Shown here piece after piece: positions 36,701 through 49,500 of a stretch of 64,000 bases of DNA. A program made the translations under genes and the position numbers. Positions within the stretch are counted from its first letter, which is position 1; every line of letters starts with the position of its first letter. Below the pieces are notes generated by a model. It was not told where the DNA came from. It did no database searches and saw nothing but the letters and a program-made list of their open reading frames with translations. The DNA comes from Ulota crispa (taxonomy: Eukaryota; Streptophyta; Bryopsida; Orthotrichales; Orthotrichaceae): assembly GCA_963920765.1 (NCBI GenBank), contig OY987245.1:560501-624500 (forward strand). The letters run 5' to 3'.

Positions 36701-36943
36701 CGTTTACACTTGCTAGGTTTTTAAGTACTTTCTGTTGTCTAATTTGCCAGCACGACAAAGAAAATGATTGCAAAGACTAGGGGGTTTGCATATCCCCTTG
36801 GATATTAGCAAAAAGTAACATCTCTGTAGCTATCTTGTTCTATCGGTTTCTCTACTAGCTTGTACTTGCGCTTGGAAGCACTGCTTTTGTAAGGCCCATA
36901 TTATGTAATCGACCTTTCAAAGCCCAAATACTAAATACTGCCC
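33725..36943. other. Gene-free AT-rich stretch
   Basis: No protein-like ORF was found; those at 34696 and 34795 overlap on opposite strands and lack motifs. No element ends or tandem arrays were recognised. Confidence 0.55.
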
Positions 36944-36946
36944 TTA

Positions 36947-37443
36947 GAGCATCTCCGCTGGTTGCTTCTGGTCGTGCAAGTACCTAATCAAATTGCTACT
37001 GTTCACGAAATGGATTCCCACCAGTGGCTCCAAACAGCAAAATCTGAGAGCAGGCTTGCCAAAAAGGAGTCTAGGGATGGTGACCTCCCGAAGCTGAGTT
37101 CATTTTTAGCGAGTTGGTTTTGCGCTCCCGCAAAAGCAATGTCAAGTGAAAATACTAATCTTAGCGCTTGTCAATGGAACTGCAGAGGGCTTGGAGCAAG
37201 TTGCAATTCATGAGCGGTGCTGGAGCTGATTAGCTAGGACCCGCATGCTAACGTGGCAGAGGGTAGTAGGCCACAAAAATCAGATTGCTCTTAGTAGGCC
37301 ACAAAAATCAGATTGCTCTTGCCGTGTTTGAATGTAGCCTGCACTGGTGGAGATTCCTGCGGTTGCTCGCGCAAAACAGCCACAAAAGGCCTGCTGAATC
37401 TGTTTCCACGAATCTGCTTTTGGAGCCACCGGTGGAGATGCTC
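36947..37443. mobile_element. PIF/Harbinger-like MITE (497 bp)
   Basis: The termini are GAGCATCTCCGCTGG and, reversed from the right, GAGCATCTCCACCGG. TTA flanks both sides (36944-36946 and 37444-37446), the 3-bp target of PIF/Harbinger. Inside, a 28-bp unit starting AGTAGGCCACAAAAATCAGA is duplicated in tandem at about 37265-37320. The interior is GC-richer than its surroundings but shows no protein motif. Confidence 0.8.
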
Positions 37444-37446
37444 TTA

Positions 37447-38391
37447 TCATCCCGCCTTGTTCTCAGATCTTCGTTTTTGTAAAGATTGATGTTATGAAAA
37501 GCAAGGAAATTATCCCGTGAATCACGGAATGTTATCTCCTGCCCTTTCAAAAACCCATTGTTCCATACCTGCCATCTCAGAGGCCACCTACGCTTGGGGT
37601 GTAAAACCGCACCCCAATGTGAACATGCGCAGTCCTAAGTACCCCACAGCCGCTCTTTCTTACAAGCAAACAACAAGTGAGAATGGGCCTTAACCTTGTT
37701 TTTGAATCATCTTAATTGTTAGGCAGTTGTTTGTCCAAGCTGCTAGCTAGTATGGTGCGGCAGTCCACATAATCATATTCAATGGGGGTGAATTGTAAAC
37801 AACAAGTGGCGAGGGAAAGAAAGATTAGCATGTGATACACCAAATCAATGTGAAGGGTCATCTTCAGAAGTGACTTTTTCTAAAAAAGAGATCAGGGTTG
37901 CAGAATAAGTTACTTTTTCCCTGCATGAAGCCCAGAGCCTTCCTGTTACCATTTCTGAATAAGATTGCGACACTCAACAATGCAAATTACCATTTTCTCT
38001 GCCAAGTTCTATTGCAAAGCATTGAAACTCTATCCATACCAATCGCAAAGGGCATCAAACACAACCGTAGCATCCTGTTGCTCAAACAGAGAACCCCGGG
38101 ACAAAACGTCTCCACACCGACAGGCAAAGTTTATACTAACAAGTCTCCTTAAGTTCCGTTTATTCCATAAATCGAATTTATTTTCAGGAGTCAGGACACA
38201 GGGAGTCACTTTTAGTAAACCACTAATTATCTGTCAGGTACGACTCTAACCTCAATATAAGATAAGAAAATTACCAGGCCTGAGTTATGATGACAGAAAG
38301 CTTTACAAATTTCTTCCAGCATTCCACAGACACTGTCTTGCTAGTGCACGCTCATATCAAACGAGCCGGAGTACCTCTACTTAGCAACTAT
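37447..38391. other. Spacer beyond the thiolase 3' end
   Basis: It holds the 3' UTR of the minus-strand thiolase gene near 38200-38391 and otherwise unrecognised sequence. The ORFs at 37898 and 37965 overlap in two frames without motifs. Confidence 0.5.
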
Positions 38392-41300
38392 TTACTTAGC
38401 ATCTCTTGATAGCAAGTTGTTATCTTTGATGGCGCGAGAATTGCTTAGCTGATCAACCGCCCCTCCGTACTCCAACACTGCTGCAGCTCCCATTCCGGAC
38501 CCTAAACAAACACAAACAGCAAAATATTTAGACCTGGGCGTAAAAAAAAGACGACAAGAGTTAACTTTGGCAGACACCTGATCTGGGACGTTGAAACTGA
38601 CAAAACGTAATGGGGATTACAATACCATGCAGGGAGTGAAGGAGAAAAAATAGTACCAATGCACATAGAGATGACGCCAAATCGGCAATCCTTTCCTCGC
38701 TTTTTCATCTCGTGCAAAAGCGTTGCCACGCATCGTGCACCTGCATTTACGTATGTTGTTAGGGAATTTGTGAATCACGGAGATCAAGCTCCCATAACAA
38801 TGAACTTGGGGCTCATGAATCCCGAGTCAGTGCTCTCACCTGTGGCACCGAGTGGATGACCAAGAGCCATAGCACCCCCATTCACGTTGATCTTCGCTTC
38901 GTCTAAGCCCAGCTCCTGAGCGCAGTACGTGTACTGTGATGCAAAGGCCTGTGCACATATGAACAGTTATTCGTAGGTCCAGAAAATTCATAGTTGTATC
39001 CTTCAAGAGGGTTTATGAAACCAAGCAGAATGCTTTAGGCTAACATCTTTAGTACCAGAGCTAATCATTCTTACCAGAAAGAATAATATTTCCCTGAAGG
39101 GGAAAATATTGTATTTGCCAGCAGGGCTGGCACTAATCCACATTAGTTGGCGCGCAAAAAGTAATTGTATGAGGTAAAGTGGAACAGAAGTTTGTACCTC
39201 ATTGATTTCAAAAAGATCAATATCGCCGATTTCTAGTCCAGCTGACTTGACAGCGGCAGGAATGGCAACAGCAGGACCAATGCCCATTACAGCTGGATCC
39301 ACGCCTACAGCGGCAAAACTCCTGCAATTCCCAGCAAAAACATTTTGAGTACATTTACTTTTTAAAGTTGAAATTCGATACAATTCAAGCATAAATCTCA
39401 GGTTTAGATAAGTGACATGAATATGGTTTACTACGTAACTGCAAATCATGATCACGTCTAAAGTGCTGAATAAGACCACGCAAAAATAACGGACAGAAAA
39501 GCAAACCTGAAAACACCAAGAATGGGCAATTTTTTCTGCAAAGCAGTCCTGCGTTTCATAAGCAGCACAGCCCCTGCTCCATCACTCACTTGTGAAGCGT
39601 TCCCTAACACGCCAAAATCAAGGATACCTCCATTAGAACAGACAACAGTGTAGAATTCAATCTCAGGATATGGCTCATAAAAACAATAACTCAGCCAATA
39701 AGACCAAAGTATGTAAAACCAACATAACATTCAGTAGCCTGAAGAGAGGCTGCCTTTCCCTCTCTTCAGATATCATCCACGAACTTCATCATGACACCAA
39801 AAAAAATAAAAAAATAAAAAAGTTTTTTTTTGTTTTTTTTTTAAATTTTTCTGACATGGCTGGCCCCCACATCAACGTATGTGCACTAAACTGAGCCTCT
39901 CTTTCATAAACTCTCTGACAAATTCAGCCAAGTGTCCTCTTAGCTACTGATGGGTGTGGAATATTCCACACTCTTCAGTTGGAGGAAGGGCAGGCCTGCT
40001 GAGTGCTACTGAATGTTATGAAGGTACAGTTTAACTCACGAACACTAATTTCCAAGATCAAGGTTAATACTAAGCAAGTTTTGCAGTATACCTGCAGTCG
40101 TCGAGCCAGATTTTTTAAAGACCGTCTTCAACTTTGCCAAATCAGCAACAGTTGTCTCAGGGCGAATGCCATCGTCTTCAGAAATAACCACTTTCTTCTC
40201 TTCTCCAGTTTTTGGATCAACCAGCTGTCAAAACAGGAGCAAATGAATATAATTCACTAACTCACAGATCTATACTGAGGATATCAGAAGAGCAAACCAA
40301 ATGAAACTTAATGGAAACCAAGTACGTTCTGGACCAGAAACAGCAAACAAATGAGAAATTAGAGATGGAAATTTGTAAATTATTTCATTAAGTACGTAGA
40401 AAACCAGTAAGCGGTCACTTTTCCTAAAGATTAAAACAGAGTACTTCTAGAATGCAACGCAAAGAGAATACCTTTGTGTGTACAGGAATGATCTCATCTT
40501 TGAACCTGCCAGAAGCCCTGGCAGCTGCTGCTTTTTGATGCGATTTGACCTGCCCAAAACATTTACAACAAACTCAACCACTGCGCTATCATTCGAAACA
40601 AAACAAAATAAAACAAATCAGTGAAGGGTTCTGATCCAAAAGCTGAATAGGTTTTAGCATCAAGACAACGTACTGCGGCAGCATCTTGTTGTTTGCGACC
40701 GATTCCATAGCGCTCTGCGACATTCTCAGAAGTGATACCCATGGGAAGCAGGCAATCCTGAGCTCTTTGATCAGATTCCACCTGTATGCAACCAAACATC
40801 AGCAGAGGAGAAACCTTAATTTAGGCTGAGGCTCAAAAACAATTCCAATATGACTTTCATGAACTAGAAAATACACAATAGGCCATAAAAAAAGAAAAAG
40901 ACATTGACAATAGATTATTAGATAATGTGAAAAACATTAAAAAATGTATCGAAAGAAGCGATAAAAGAAAAGATTATAAGCGATACCCTTGGATTAACGG
41001 AGCCTTCCCAAGCCATAGGATTGACAGACATCGACTCCAATCCCCCTCCAATACCTGTTGAACCAATTAACAATCAGAGATGACCTTCTGGTAGTACATA
41101 TCAGATACCTAAAAAGGCAACGGCCATGCAAGGAAATAATGTTCCTAAAACTTATCAGGCTTGGTGAGACAACCTGGCCCAGTATCAGCTACAAGCAAAG
41201 TAGTAGAAAACTTACCGATATCGTAGAAATCTGCTTTGATTGCCGCTACGACATCAGCAACAGCTTGCAATCCAGAGGAGCATTGCCTGTTCACGGTTCT

Positions 41301-42854
41301 CACGGGCACGGTTTCTGTTGCCACCGCACAGAAGGGCTTATCAGCAGCAGTGTCTTAAGAACTCTATTCAGTGAAGACCTCAAACGAAGAATTATAGTAT
41401 TTTAGCTAAATATTCATCTGGACAACAAACTGCTCAACTTGTTTGTAGAAAACTCAACCAAATATCTCAGCAACCGACCTGGAAACCCAGCGAAAAATGC
41501 AGCCATGCGGCACTCGTTGGCACGCTGTGCACCAGGAGCGAGAACACTGCCAATCACAATGTCACCCACCTCTGCAGGCTTCACTCCAGTTCGCTCTACC
41601 ACAGCCTGCAACCAAAAAAGCCTCGTTAAAACAGCAAGACTAAATTTTCAAGGTATAATTTAGCAGGTGCATACAAGATTCATGCTGTGACAACAGCTCC
41701 ATTATAACACCGAGAATTACGTCAGACCTTATCCATAAAACACCAGAAATGAAGATGTGCGTATATAAAGCTGAGCCCTAAAGATTGAAGACCGGCAGCT
41801 ACGCCACTTCAAGTAAAGGAGCAACATGCTAACCAAGTGGAAGGACTGATACTAACCCTAAGGACTGGTGCTAAGAGGTCGTCCGGAAAAGTGTCCTTGA
41901 AGCCTCCCCTCTTCGCTCTGCAAATTGCCGTGCGATAGGCTCTGCAACATAAAACCCGGCATCATTTTTACACGCGCCCCCGCTTGTATCCAATTCAGTT
42001 GAAGCGAAAGGGTTCAAAAACAGACCAAATTCAGTGATGCAACATCAAAAGTACTTACGCCACAATTACGACATCGTCGAGGAAGTCAGAGGTCCGTGCA
42101 TACGGTGCGCTGTCGTTGGCGGAACATATCGAAGGCTGTACGAGAGTAAGACACACATCCGAGTAAGAACGATCAGTACTTCAAAAAAATTTCTCCAAGG
42201 TGGATTAGTTAACAAACTGTTACTGCTTAATTCTTTAAATTTTCCCCAGCACCAAGAGGCACCAACCGACTGTACAACACCGATCTTAAGTGCTATCTAC
42301 GTCTCAATCGGTTCGAAGGAGTGATAACAGAGAAAAATAGACAATTCTCGACCCACACTAATACTACAGCACTCTGCTTCCAATAACCCCACCCAAGCTC
42401 GGGTGAAACAAGGTCGAGCCTTCAATTTGATAGCGTCGGGGACCTTTTAAAACCAGAGGTAATCCTTTCCCCGTCTTTTAATATGTTAATTACGCACAAG
42501 AGCCAACGGAATTGGACAGAAAAATTCGCCGAACCACAAACCAACTCTTGAATGAAACCCCCGAACCATGCAAACTGAAATTGAGGAGAAATCGCTAGCG
42601 AATAATCATTGATTGCTCGCCGTCATCGGCAAATTGTGACCACGTCACAAGAACCGTACAGAGCAAGAAGTTATCAAGGAAAGCAGAAACGATCTCAGAC
42701 GAAAACAGAGCAACCCCGATCTCACCCGATCGTAACGCAAAGGGCGAGAATTAGCGATCAGGAAGCTCACCACCAAGTTAGCAGCCGCTCGCCGCCCAGT
42801 TTCAGGCTTCAAGTGGTCGAGCAGCACCTGCTGTCGCATCTTCATCTTGTCCAT
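38392..42854 (-). CDS. KAT2: Peroxisomal 3-ketoacyl-CoA thiolase with PTS2 presequence, 14 exons
   Basis: Exons on the minus strand: 42854-42771, 42135-42059, 41941-41857, 41605-41479, 41314-41216, 41054-40987, 40781-40674, 40549-40472, 40224-40092, 39603-39507, 39321-39198, 38948-38840, 38740-38657 and 38501-38392. All have GT-AG borders, and the phases sum to 460 residues (Arabidopsis KAT2/PED1 is of the same size). The N-terminus carries RQQVLLDHL, a PTS2 nonapeptide of the form R-Q-x5-H-L, directing import into peroxisomes. Catalytic features are present: NRQCSSG (acylated Cys136), GHPLG (His391) and SMCIGSGMG (Cys423). The enzyme performs the last, thiolytic step of fatty-acid beta-oxidation, used for seed/spore lipid mobilisation and jasmonate synthesis. 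No defect was seen. A CT-rich leader lies upstream. Confidence 0.97.
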
Positions 42855-43004
42855 GGGGACGGAAGAAATTGCGTTGTCGGCAACAGAGGAAGCGCAGGGG
42901 GCGACGTGGGTGTGGTCCGAAACGCAAGCGGCAACAGCGCGAGGCTCGAAATATGAAATTGCAATTGCAAGGGGGAGTGCCTTTGTAAGTGCACGCGCAT
43001 GAGA

Positions 43005-43046
43005 CTCTGAGAGAGCGAGAGAGAGAACGAGAGAGAGAGAGATTGG
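43005..43046. repeat. CT/GA dinucleotide-rich tract in the thiolase leader or promoter
   Basis: A GAGAGAGAGA-type run (CTCTCT on the coding strand) lies 150-190 bp before the thiolase start codon. CT-rich leaders are frequent in highly transcribed plant genes; function here is inferred only from position. Confidence 0.8.
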
Positions 43047-43099
43047 AGGTTGCTTGGAGTGCGGGACAAAAACGGTGGCGGCTTTGCAAGACGTCAGCT

Positions 43100-44142
43100 C
43101 CGGGGCTGTTTCTGTGTGTCCATCCCGCTCCCCATCCCCGACGTAGATACCTCTAATTGCATAACTATTACTACATTGTGTCACGTTTTCATCCATGTCA
43201 CCCTCATGTGTTATGTTTTCATCCACACTCTTCGTCCAACGATTTTCCTTCACATATATTCATCCATAATATTCATCCTAAATTTTCATCCACGTTTTGT
43301 AGAAGGAATTCATCCACGGCCAAATTATGTAGTTTTTAAATTTAATTTTCATGTATGAAATTCTTAATCATAACACCCGATTTTCAAGTTTTGCACTTGA
43401 AAATCACATTCGTTCACTTGGGGTCTATGTTTTTGTTTGGGGCAATAAATTGCCAGAAAGCTAATTTTTTTTTGAAGAGCTTGAAATTAGCACCAAAATC
43501 ACTTAGCACCAAAACCATTGAAAACATTAAGGGTAATTTGTCAAAATTCACCAGTGAAGGGATTGCTTTTGCCCCCTTCTTACACATGTCACGTCACAAT
43601 CATTTGTTTTAAATGTCTTTTTGCACTAAAAAGTTGGAGATCATCTCTAAACTTCACCAAAAAATTTGTAAAAGAGGCCAGATTTGCACCAAAAGAAAGT
43701 GGCAATTGCCAAACTAGCACCAAACACAAAGTTCCAATTTAAACATTGCTTGGGGTTATGGTCTTGTACTTGTCTGTTAACTTAGAATCATGCATTGTGG
43801 GGGTATAAACATGCACGTCACTTGCATTGGTGTTTAAAAACCAAACTGAAGATCTATTCAGAGAGAAAAGAATTTGGATTTTTTTGTTTGGGAATGTTAG
43901 TGGAAAGCAAAAGATCTTCAATACATAAGGTTAATTTCGGCTTCATTTCTGATGAGATCATCAATAAAATTCAAGGATGACAGTTCTATAGATTCCAACT
44001 ACAAGCTCGGTTTTGTAAGTGTTTACATGTTGAAAAATAAATAATAATATAAGATCATATCAACAACATTATATAGATTAGATGTGAATGTAACATACAT
44101 AATAAATTTTGTAGACTATTTCTGATTTTCTTGTACAAACTT
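43100..44142. other. Spacer upstream of the thiolase gene
   Basis: It contains loosely repeated TTTTCATCCA words at about 43180-43320 and unrecognised AT-rich sequence. No protein-like ORF. Confidence 0.5.
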
Positions 44143-45050
44143 TTAACCCCTAAAGGATTGAGCCTTTTTTTGGGTTAAAATCAGTGATAATGGCACTTCT
44201 GGGGAATGAGTAGAAAAGTAGGAAATTTTGTTTTTTTTTTAAATTCAAACGTAGGATCTTAATCCAGACTACTAGAGGAAGTTGTGGGAAAGAGTGAGAT
44301 ATTTACATCTAAAGTGCAAAAAAAAGTTATTTTTCATGTTGCCCAAAAATTTCAAAAGTCTTTGACCACTCTTATATCAAAAAATTGCTTTACGTAAAGT
44401 TGTGGTTTATTTTTTTCATGTAGGAGATCAAGTTAGTTATATGTGGGAGAATTTTCAAATCAATTGGAACTACACAACACATGGCAAAAAATTGTAAGTA
44501 AAAAGAAGTAGAGAATGAGTCAAAATACTAAATTGTTAAGAATTTAATTACTAAAATGAAAAATGCAAATCCCAACAGTTATAATGTTGTGATAAACAAT
44601 CTACTTCCTTTGGTTTAAATTTTTTTTCCAAAATATTGAAAATTAAGTAAAATAAAGGATTTCAAAACTTATTTTAGAGTAGAGAATCCGTAACTACCCG
44701 GAAACAAAAACTCCTCTTAATTTTCATGTAATTGATTGAAATTGAATGATTCAAAGCTTCTCACTTATAAAAAAATCTAAAGAAGCAATTTCAAAAAACC
44801 AAATTCAAAAAATGTAATTAAAGAAGTTTTTGGGCTACCCAAGCGAGCAGTCCTATTCAAATTTTCATAAATTCATGCATAACTTCATCAAATGTTGAAA
44901 TGAAGAAAAAATTAGATACCCACATAGATTTTTGAATTGCTCACCTACAATAAAAATTTCAAAAAATCACACAAAGTAGTTTAACCATAGGTACATGCCC
45001 AAAACCCATTTGTCCCCCCAACGGACAAACAGTCCTTTACGGGTTTTTTG
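44143..45050. mobile_element. TTAA-bounded element j (about 0.9 kb; right end decayed)
   Basis: The left end is TTAACCCCTAAAGGATTGAG. The right end AGTCCTTTACGGGTTTTTT has lost its TTAA. The interior aligns with element k (49501-50435) in the same orientation. Shared stretches include TTTTAGAGTAGAGAATCCGT and AACTAC, CCAAAATATTGAAAATT and AAAAAGAAGTA. Only its relatives make the right edge recognisable. Confidence 0.7.
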
Positions 45051-46141
45051 GAAATACTCTAAAGTCTAAACCCGAGCTTGGACGGCATAGTTTTAGTGTA
45101 AAATCGCCTTGATAGGAGTTTCCTGATGCGTGACAGACGAGTATAATGTAGAGATCCAGATAAGGATGCCGCTCTCCAGGACCCACACCCACCGCTTCAG
45201 AATTAGGGTTTGGCCCTGCAACGGCGCTTGAGAGTTGGGACCACTTTGAATGCGGCTTTCTCGTACAAATCGGATGTGGTAGTAGTCCACGCACAAGACA
45301 AGATCACCGGAGACTCGTCAATTTTGTTTTTCTCTCTCTCTCACAGCTAAGTTACTCCAGCAAAGTCTCTGCAGTAGTTGCATTGCGGCATATTGCCGTA
45401 ACAAAGACGACTGCACCCAGTTGATCAATCAAGCAGGCATCCCATGCATTCTTATTACCAAAAACTTACTACGAGAGTGATCGGAGTCACAAAGTTGGTT
45501 CATCTCTCCTGCTGTTTTCACAATTTTTTCTTTACTTTCGACGGTTACTTGTGCCGCAATCACAACCTCGTTGCCTCTACCGCTATCTCGCTCACTCCTC
45601 AACAAACGGAATGCACTGATATGAATGCTTCAGTCTGCTTGCTTGCAATCTCGCTCTTGTGAGACTCGGTCAATGATCTGGAGGAGCCATTGCTGTAATC
45701 TCGAAGTTTTCAATCCTGTCACGGTTTTAAGTGACGTGAAAGTAGAGCCCTAATAAGTTGAGTCCACACTAGAAGAAGTGTCCATATATATATCCCAACG
45801 TTTGGTTGTCACCTTTGCAGAAATGGGTTCGATTGAATGGGGGGCCGTGGGTATATGAATTACAGAATGTTCTAGCATAAAAAAAGAATGGGGGTGAGGG
45901 TGGAAACCAATTCACCGCCGTGGGTTTGTGAACGCACAATCCTACCGCATCTAAGCAGTAGATTCAAATTATTACCCGATCAAAACGCGATGCTCTCGCT
46001 GTGCTTGAATTGCCAGTTCCATTTATAGCTCCTAATTCAGCTTCAAATTCCTAATGAGTAAGCTCATGGTCGCGTTCTCTAAGCAGCTAGCCAGTCGAGT
46101 TCGACGTCGGTGCCACTCTCGTCCACCCTCGTTCATCGTTC
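45051..46141. other. Spacer downstream of the GDSL gene
   Basis: It is somewhat less AT-rich than the TE tracts. The ORFs at 45037-45296 overlap on one strand in two frames and have no motif. No repeats were recognised. Confidence 0.5.
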
Positions 46142-47897
46142 TCAAGTCTGCAGGAGTTGCGTGAGGCTCTTGGGGTAGGCATATCCATCGGCGAAAAACC
46201 TCGACACCAACAGGACGTTGGTCTTCTCAGTCGGGTGGTAGGGATCCCAGAACACGTACTCGAACCGGTTGGCGCAGATGGTCATGTTCGGCAAGCACGG
46301 CACGAGGCCCTTGTACTGCCCGCCCGATCCACAGCAGCCTGTGTCCTTAACTGTGAAACCTGAAGCACCACAACCACCAACATGTCTCTCTCAAGCACTG
46401 TCATTCTGCCAGGACCGACAAAGTTGAACATTTGAGTTCCACAAAGTAGCTTACCGTATGCTTGCGGCTGAGCAATGATCTCGCCCACGGCTTTGTAAGC
46501 ATCGAGGTAGGTGAAATCCGCACTGGCAAGCTCGCTATTGAGCTCGAAGACGGTCCGCAGGAGGCCTTTATTGAAGTAGAGCGCATCGCTGTTGGCTTTC
46601 TCGTCGCAAATGCCGTTTCGTTTCAGAGCGACAGTGAGCTGGAAGGGGCAGCATCCGATGGCACCGAGTGACGCTACCGCCACTTTTCGAGCTCCCATGT
46701 TGTAAAGCGTCTGCAACGAGGAATCGAAAGAGGGGTGAGTCAAGAGCCCTTGGCATATTCGAAAGCATGACCAGATGGAGAGGAGCAAGGGACGTACTGT
46801 GAGTTGCCCTTTGTAGCGGCTGATCACCATGTCGCTGTACTGCGTGACGGTCATGTTTCGGCTGAACGGGGAGCCGGGAATGAAGTAGTTGTCCAAGTAA
46901 TCATTGGAGCCGAAATTGGAATAGAACAGGGACTTGGACACCAGATCAGCCGCGGCCCCTTCTCCGAGCTGCTGAACCAGCTGAGCTTTGGTGTTGGCGA
47001 AGTCTTGGAGCTGCGTGTCGAATGGAATTCTCCCAATCTGCAGCACATGTTGATTGTCAGGATTTCTTGTGACCATGGCAGCTAACGGACGGACACCATC
47101 CCGCAACAGGTAATGGATTACTACCAACGCATGAGATCGAGAGCCTTACAAAGAGGTATCCAGAGGATGGCAGGATGCCCGCAGCCCCCGAAGCATAGTT
47201 CACGCCTTTCAAAATCGCCGGTCCCCTGGATTCGGGAGCCATGTATGCCGGGATGAAACTTTGGATCCCTAACGTTTGCCCTGCCATACCCCACGAAGCA
47301 AACAAGCAAGCATTGGATTCAGTATAAGTCCCAAGTACAAACTTGTGTTGGCAGATGAGAATCTGCACTGTAAACCCAAGCGACAGGCCGAGTGTTACCG
47401 AAAATGACTTTATAGTTTTCATATTGAAATGAAATTTGCTCGTGGGTATGTAGAGATTCTCAAGTCTCGTTCGTGTCAATCGCATCGACTATTGTACTGA
47501 GACTGTCAGAGCCACTAACACACATCTGTAATATCAGTTCTAGAGCGTGGATAAGACCTAACCTACAAGTGTTCGTTCATGTTTGGAATACTATGAAAAC
47601 GGAGGAGTAGAATATTTCGAATATTTCGAGAACCAGACCTATGATATCAGTGGCGGTGCGGCCATTGCAAAATCTGCCGGTGGCTTTTTGGTTGGGGAAG
47701 TCGATGCCATTGGGGGACGCATCGGCCTTCGACAGAGTGCGGATGTAGTTGTTGTTGCCAGGATCTGCCAGCGAGTCGCCGAAGATGAAAAAGGCCGGGA
47801 CCGTTGTTGACTCTACCATCGCTATTGAGAGCGTCATAGCTACTACATACAATGCGAGGACGAAACATCTCTCGGACTTCATCTCTGCTGACCACAT
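46142..47897 (-). CDS. GDSL esterase/lipase (SGNH hydrolase), secreted, 5 exons
   Basis: Exons on the minus strand are 47897-47639, 47280-47150, 47037-46798, 46710-46455 and 46359-46142, giving 367 residues with GT-AG borders and matching phases. An in-frame ATG at 47882 would give 362 residues; both keep a hydrophobic signal peptide (VLALYVVAMTLSIAM). SGNH landmarks are FIFGDSLADPGNNNY (Ser42), NYASGAAGI (Gly118 region), FGSNDY (Asn175) and WDPYHPTE (Asp334, His337), so the catalytic set is complete. This plant family hydrolyses esters at the cell wall or cuticle and in seed oil; the substrate cannot be told from sequence. A probable 5' UTR exon lies beyond an intron of 47905-48445. Confidence 0.95.
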
Positions 47898-47904
47898 TCC
47901 TTGC

Positions 47905-48560
47905 CTGAAATGAAGAGTCAGTACCACCACTCTCATAAAAACGCAACTTACACCAGTTCGCAATGCAATGTTCCTATACCTGCTTATCATACATGCACAT
48001 TACAGTTGCATCAGTTTTCCGTAGGCTTTTGTAAAACACTGCACTATGTTCAGTTCAGATCGGCAACTGTGGCGTCTCCTATCCAGCCAGTTCTCATATG
48101 CAGTAGTCCTTAATCATAACAGTTATGCAATGTTCGATAATATACAGTGACGTACTTCTACAACGACCAAAACTACCAAACGTGTAAACAACCGAGTCTA
48201 CATATAACGCCTCTTCAAAGTGTCAGAGCTCACTGATCTCACGAATAGCGTAGAACTGACTAGTGCTTGCATAGAGCTAGAGAAACAACTGACTTTTAAC
48301 GCTTTTGGACCTGCGCAGGCTACCAGAAACCGACATTGAGTCCCTATCGAAGGTTACAAAGATAGTGAAGTTGGAGAGCAATGACTCTGGTGCACCATGG
48401 AAGCATGGACGAAGGGTGTAAGTGGCAGCTACGGAGAAAACTCACCTCAAAGACGTTGTCGTGAAGCTGTTGCAGCTAAGATTTGAGCTCCCACTAAGCT
48501 TAGAAGGGCATTTGTTCCTTCTCCTGCTGTTGTTGCAAAAGCAGCTTCCACGCCAGCTCC
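47905..48560 (-). promoter_or_regulatory. Probable 5' UTR intron and leader exon of the GDSL gene
   Basis: On the minus strand a strong donor (TTTGAG then GTGAGT, at 48446/48445) and an acceptor (TTCATTTCAG, at 47905) bracket 541 bp just before the start codon. The presumed leader exon 48446 to about 48560 has no sustained ORF. Inferred from splice signals alone. Confidence 0.5.
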
Positions 48561-49500
48561 AGGTGAGTGAGGAGTGAAGTCAAGAAGAGGAACGGATGTC
48601 AGCCGATGTATTTGAAATCACATGCTGTAAGAGTGTCAAGATCGCTCACGGGGCTGCAGCAACCATTTGCCCTGACAGACTCCTCAAAAGACATTTTATC
48701 ATCAGGTGGTACACTAGAGTTAAACCCAGGAACTTAAAAGCTCATACCCCTGTAGGCCTGTACCATGTCGCAGTTTGTGAGTGACTGAACTCATTAACCC
48801 CAAGGTGAGGTGTCCATAAAGCTTCCATCTATGTTCTGGTTTCCTTTTTCGGTGCTAGACCCCTTGACACACATTTCAATACACGTCATTCAAAGACAAT
48901 GGGAGATTGTAACAAAACCAAGCTGTTTTGTACATTTTGGACCATTGTAGCATTGGATATGAAATTTCAAGTGACGAACCTGGATGCATCTGTGTGTGAG
49001 GTTGGAAGGGACAAAAATCGCTCATCACTCACCTTCTTAAATGAGTGAACTTTGAGAGGCTCAAAAATGATATACAACGTTTATAAGCGAACTCCAATTC
49101 GTAGTGCTATCTCTATTTGTGTGGATTTTTGGTCACGCTTTTGTAAAGCATTTTTTTTGTATTTTAATTGAACTTATGTTGACTACGTTGGGTGACATGA
49201 TGACATGAAGGCACTTCTAAAACAAACACTATCCATCCTACTTCTCACTTGAAATGAATTTTCCAACAATTCATTAGGCCCTCACTTCATGAAAGCATCA
49301 TTCTAAAACTATGTTGTTTGCAAACGTATTAAAATTCTTAGTTAAAGAAGTTGACACCTTATCAAAAATCAATTCTAATATGTAATACTAACTGAACAAG
49401 GAAGTTCTGGATTTATAACAATGTATCACTATTAACAATAGCTAGGGTGCAATATCTTTACACAAGATGGGTATTTCATTGACCATTCTTTCAATCGATT
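48561..49500. other. Gene-free stretch upstream of the GDSL gene
   Basis: Its first part may be promoter sequence. ORF 48596-48784 has no motif. No repeat termini. Confidence 0.5.

Noticed and set aside
48596-48784. 62-codon frame as a small gene upstream of the GDSL lipase
   Set aside because: No motif, on the opposite strand to the leader exon, and no supporting splice or composition signal.
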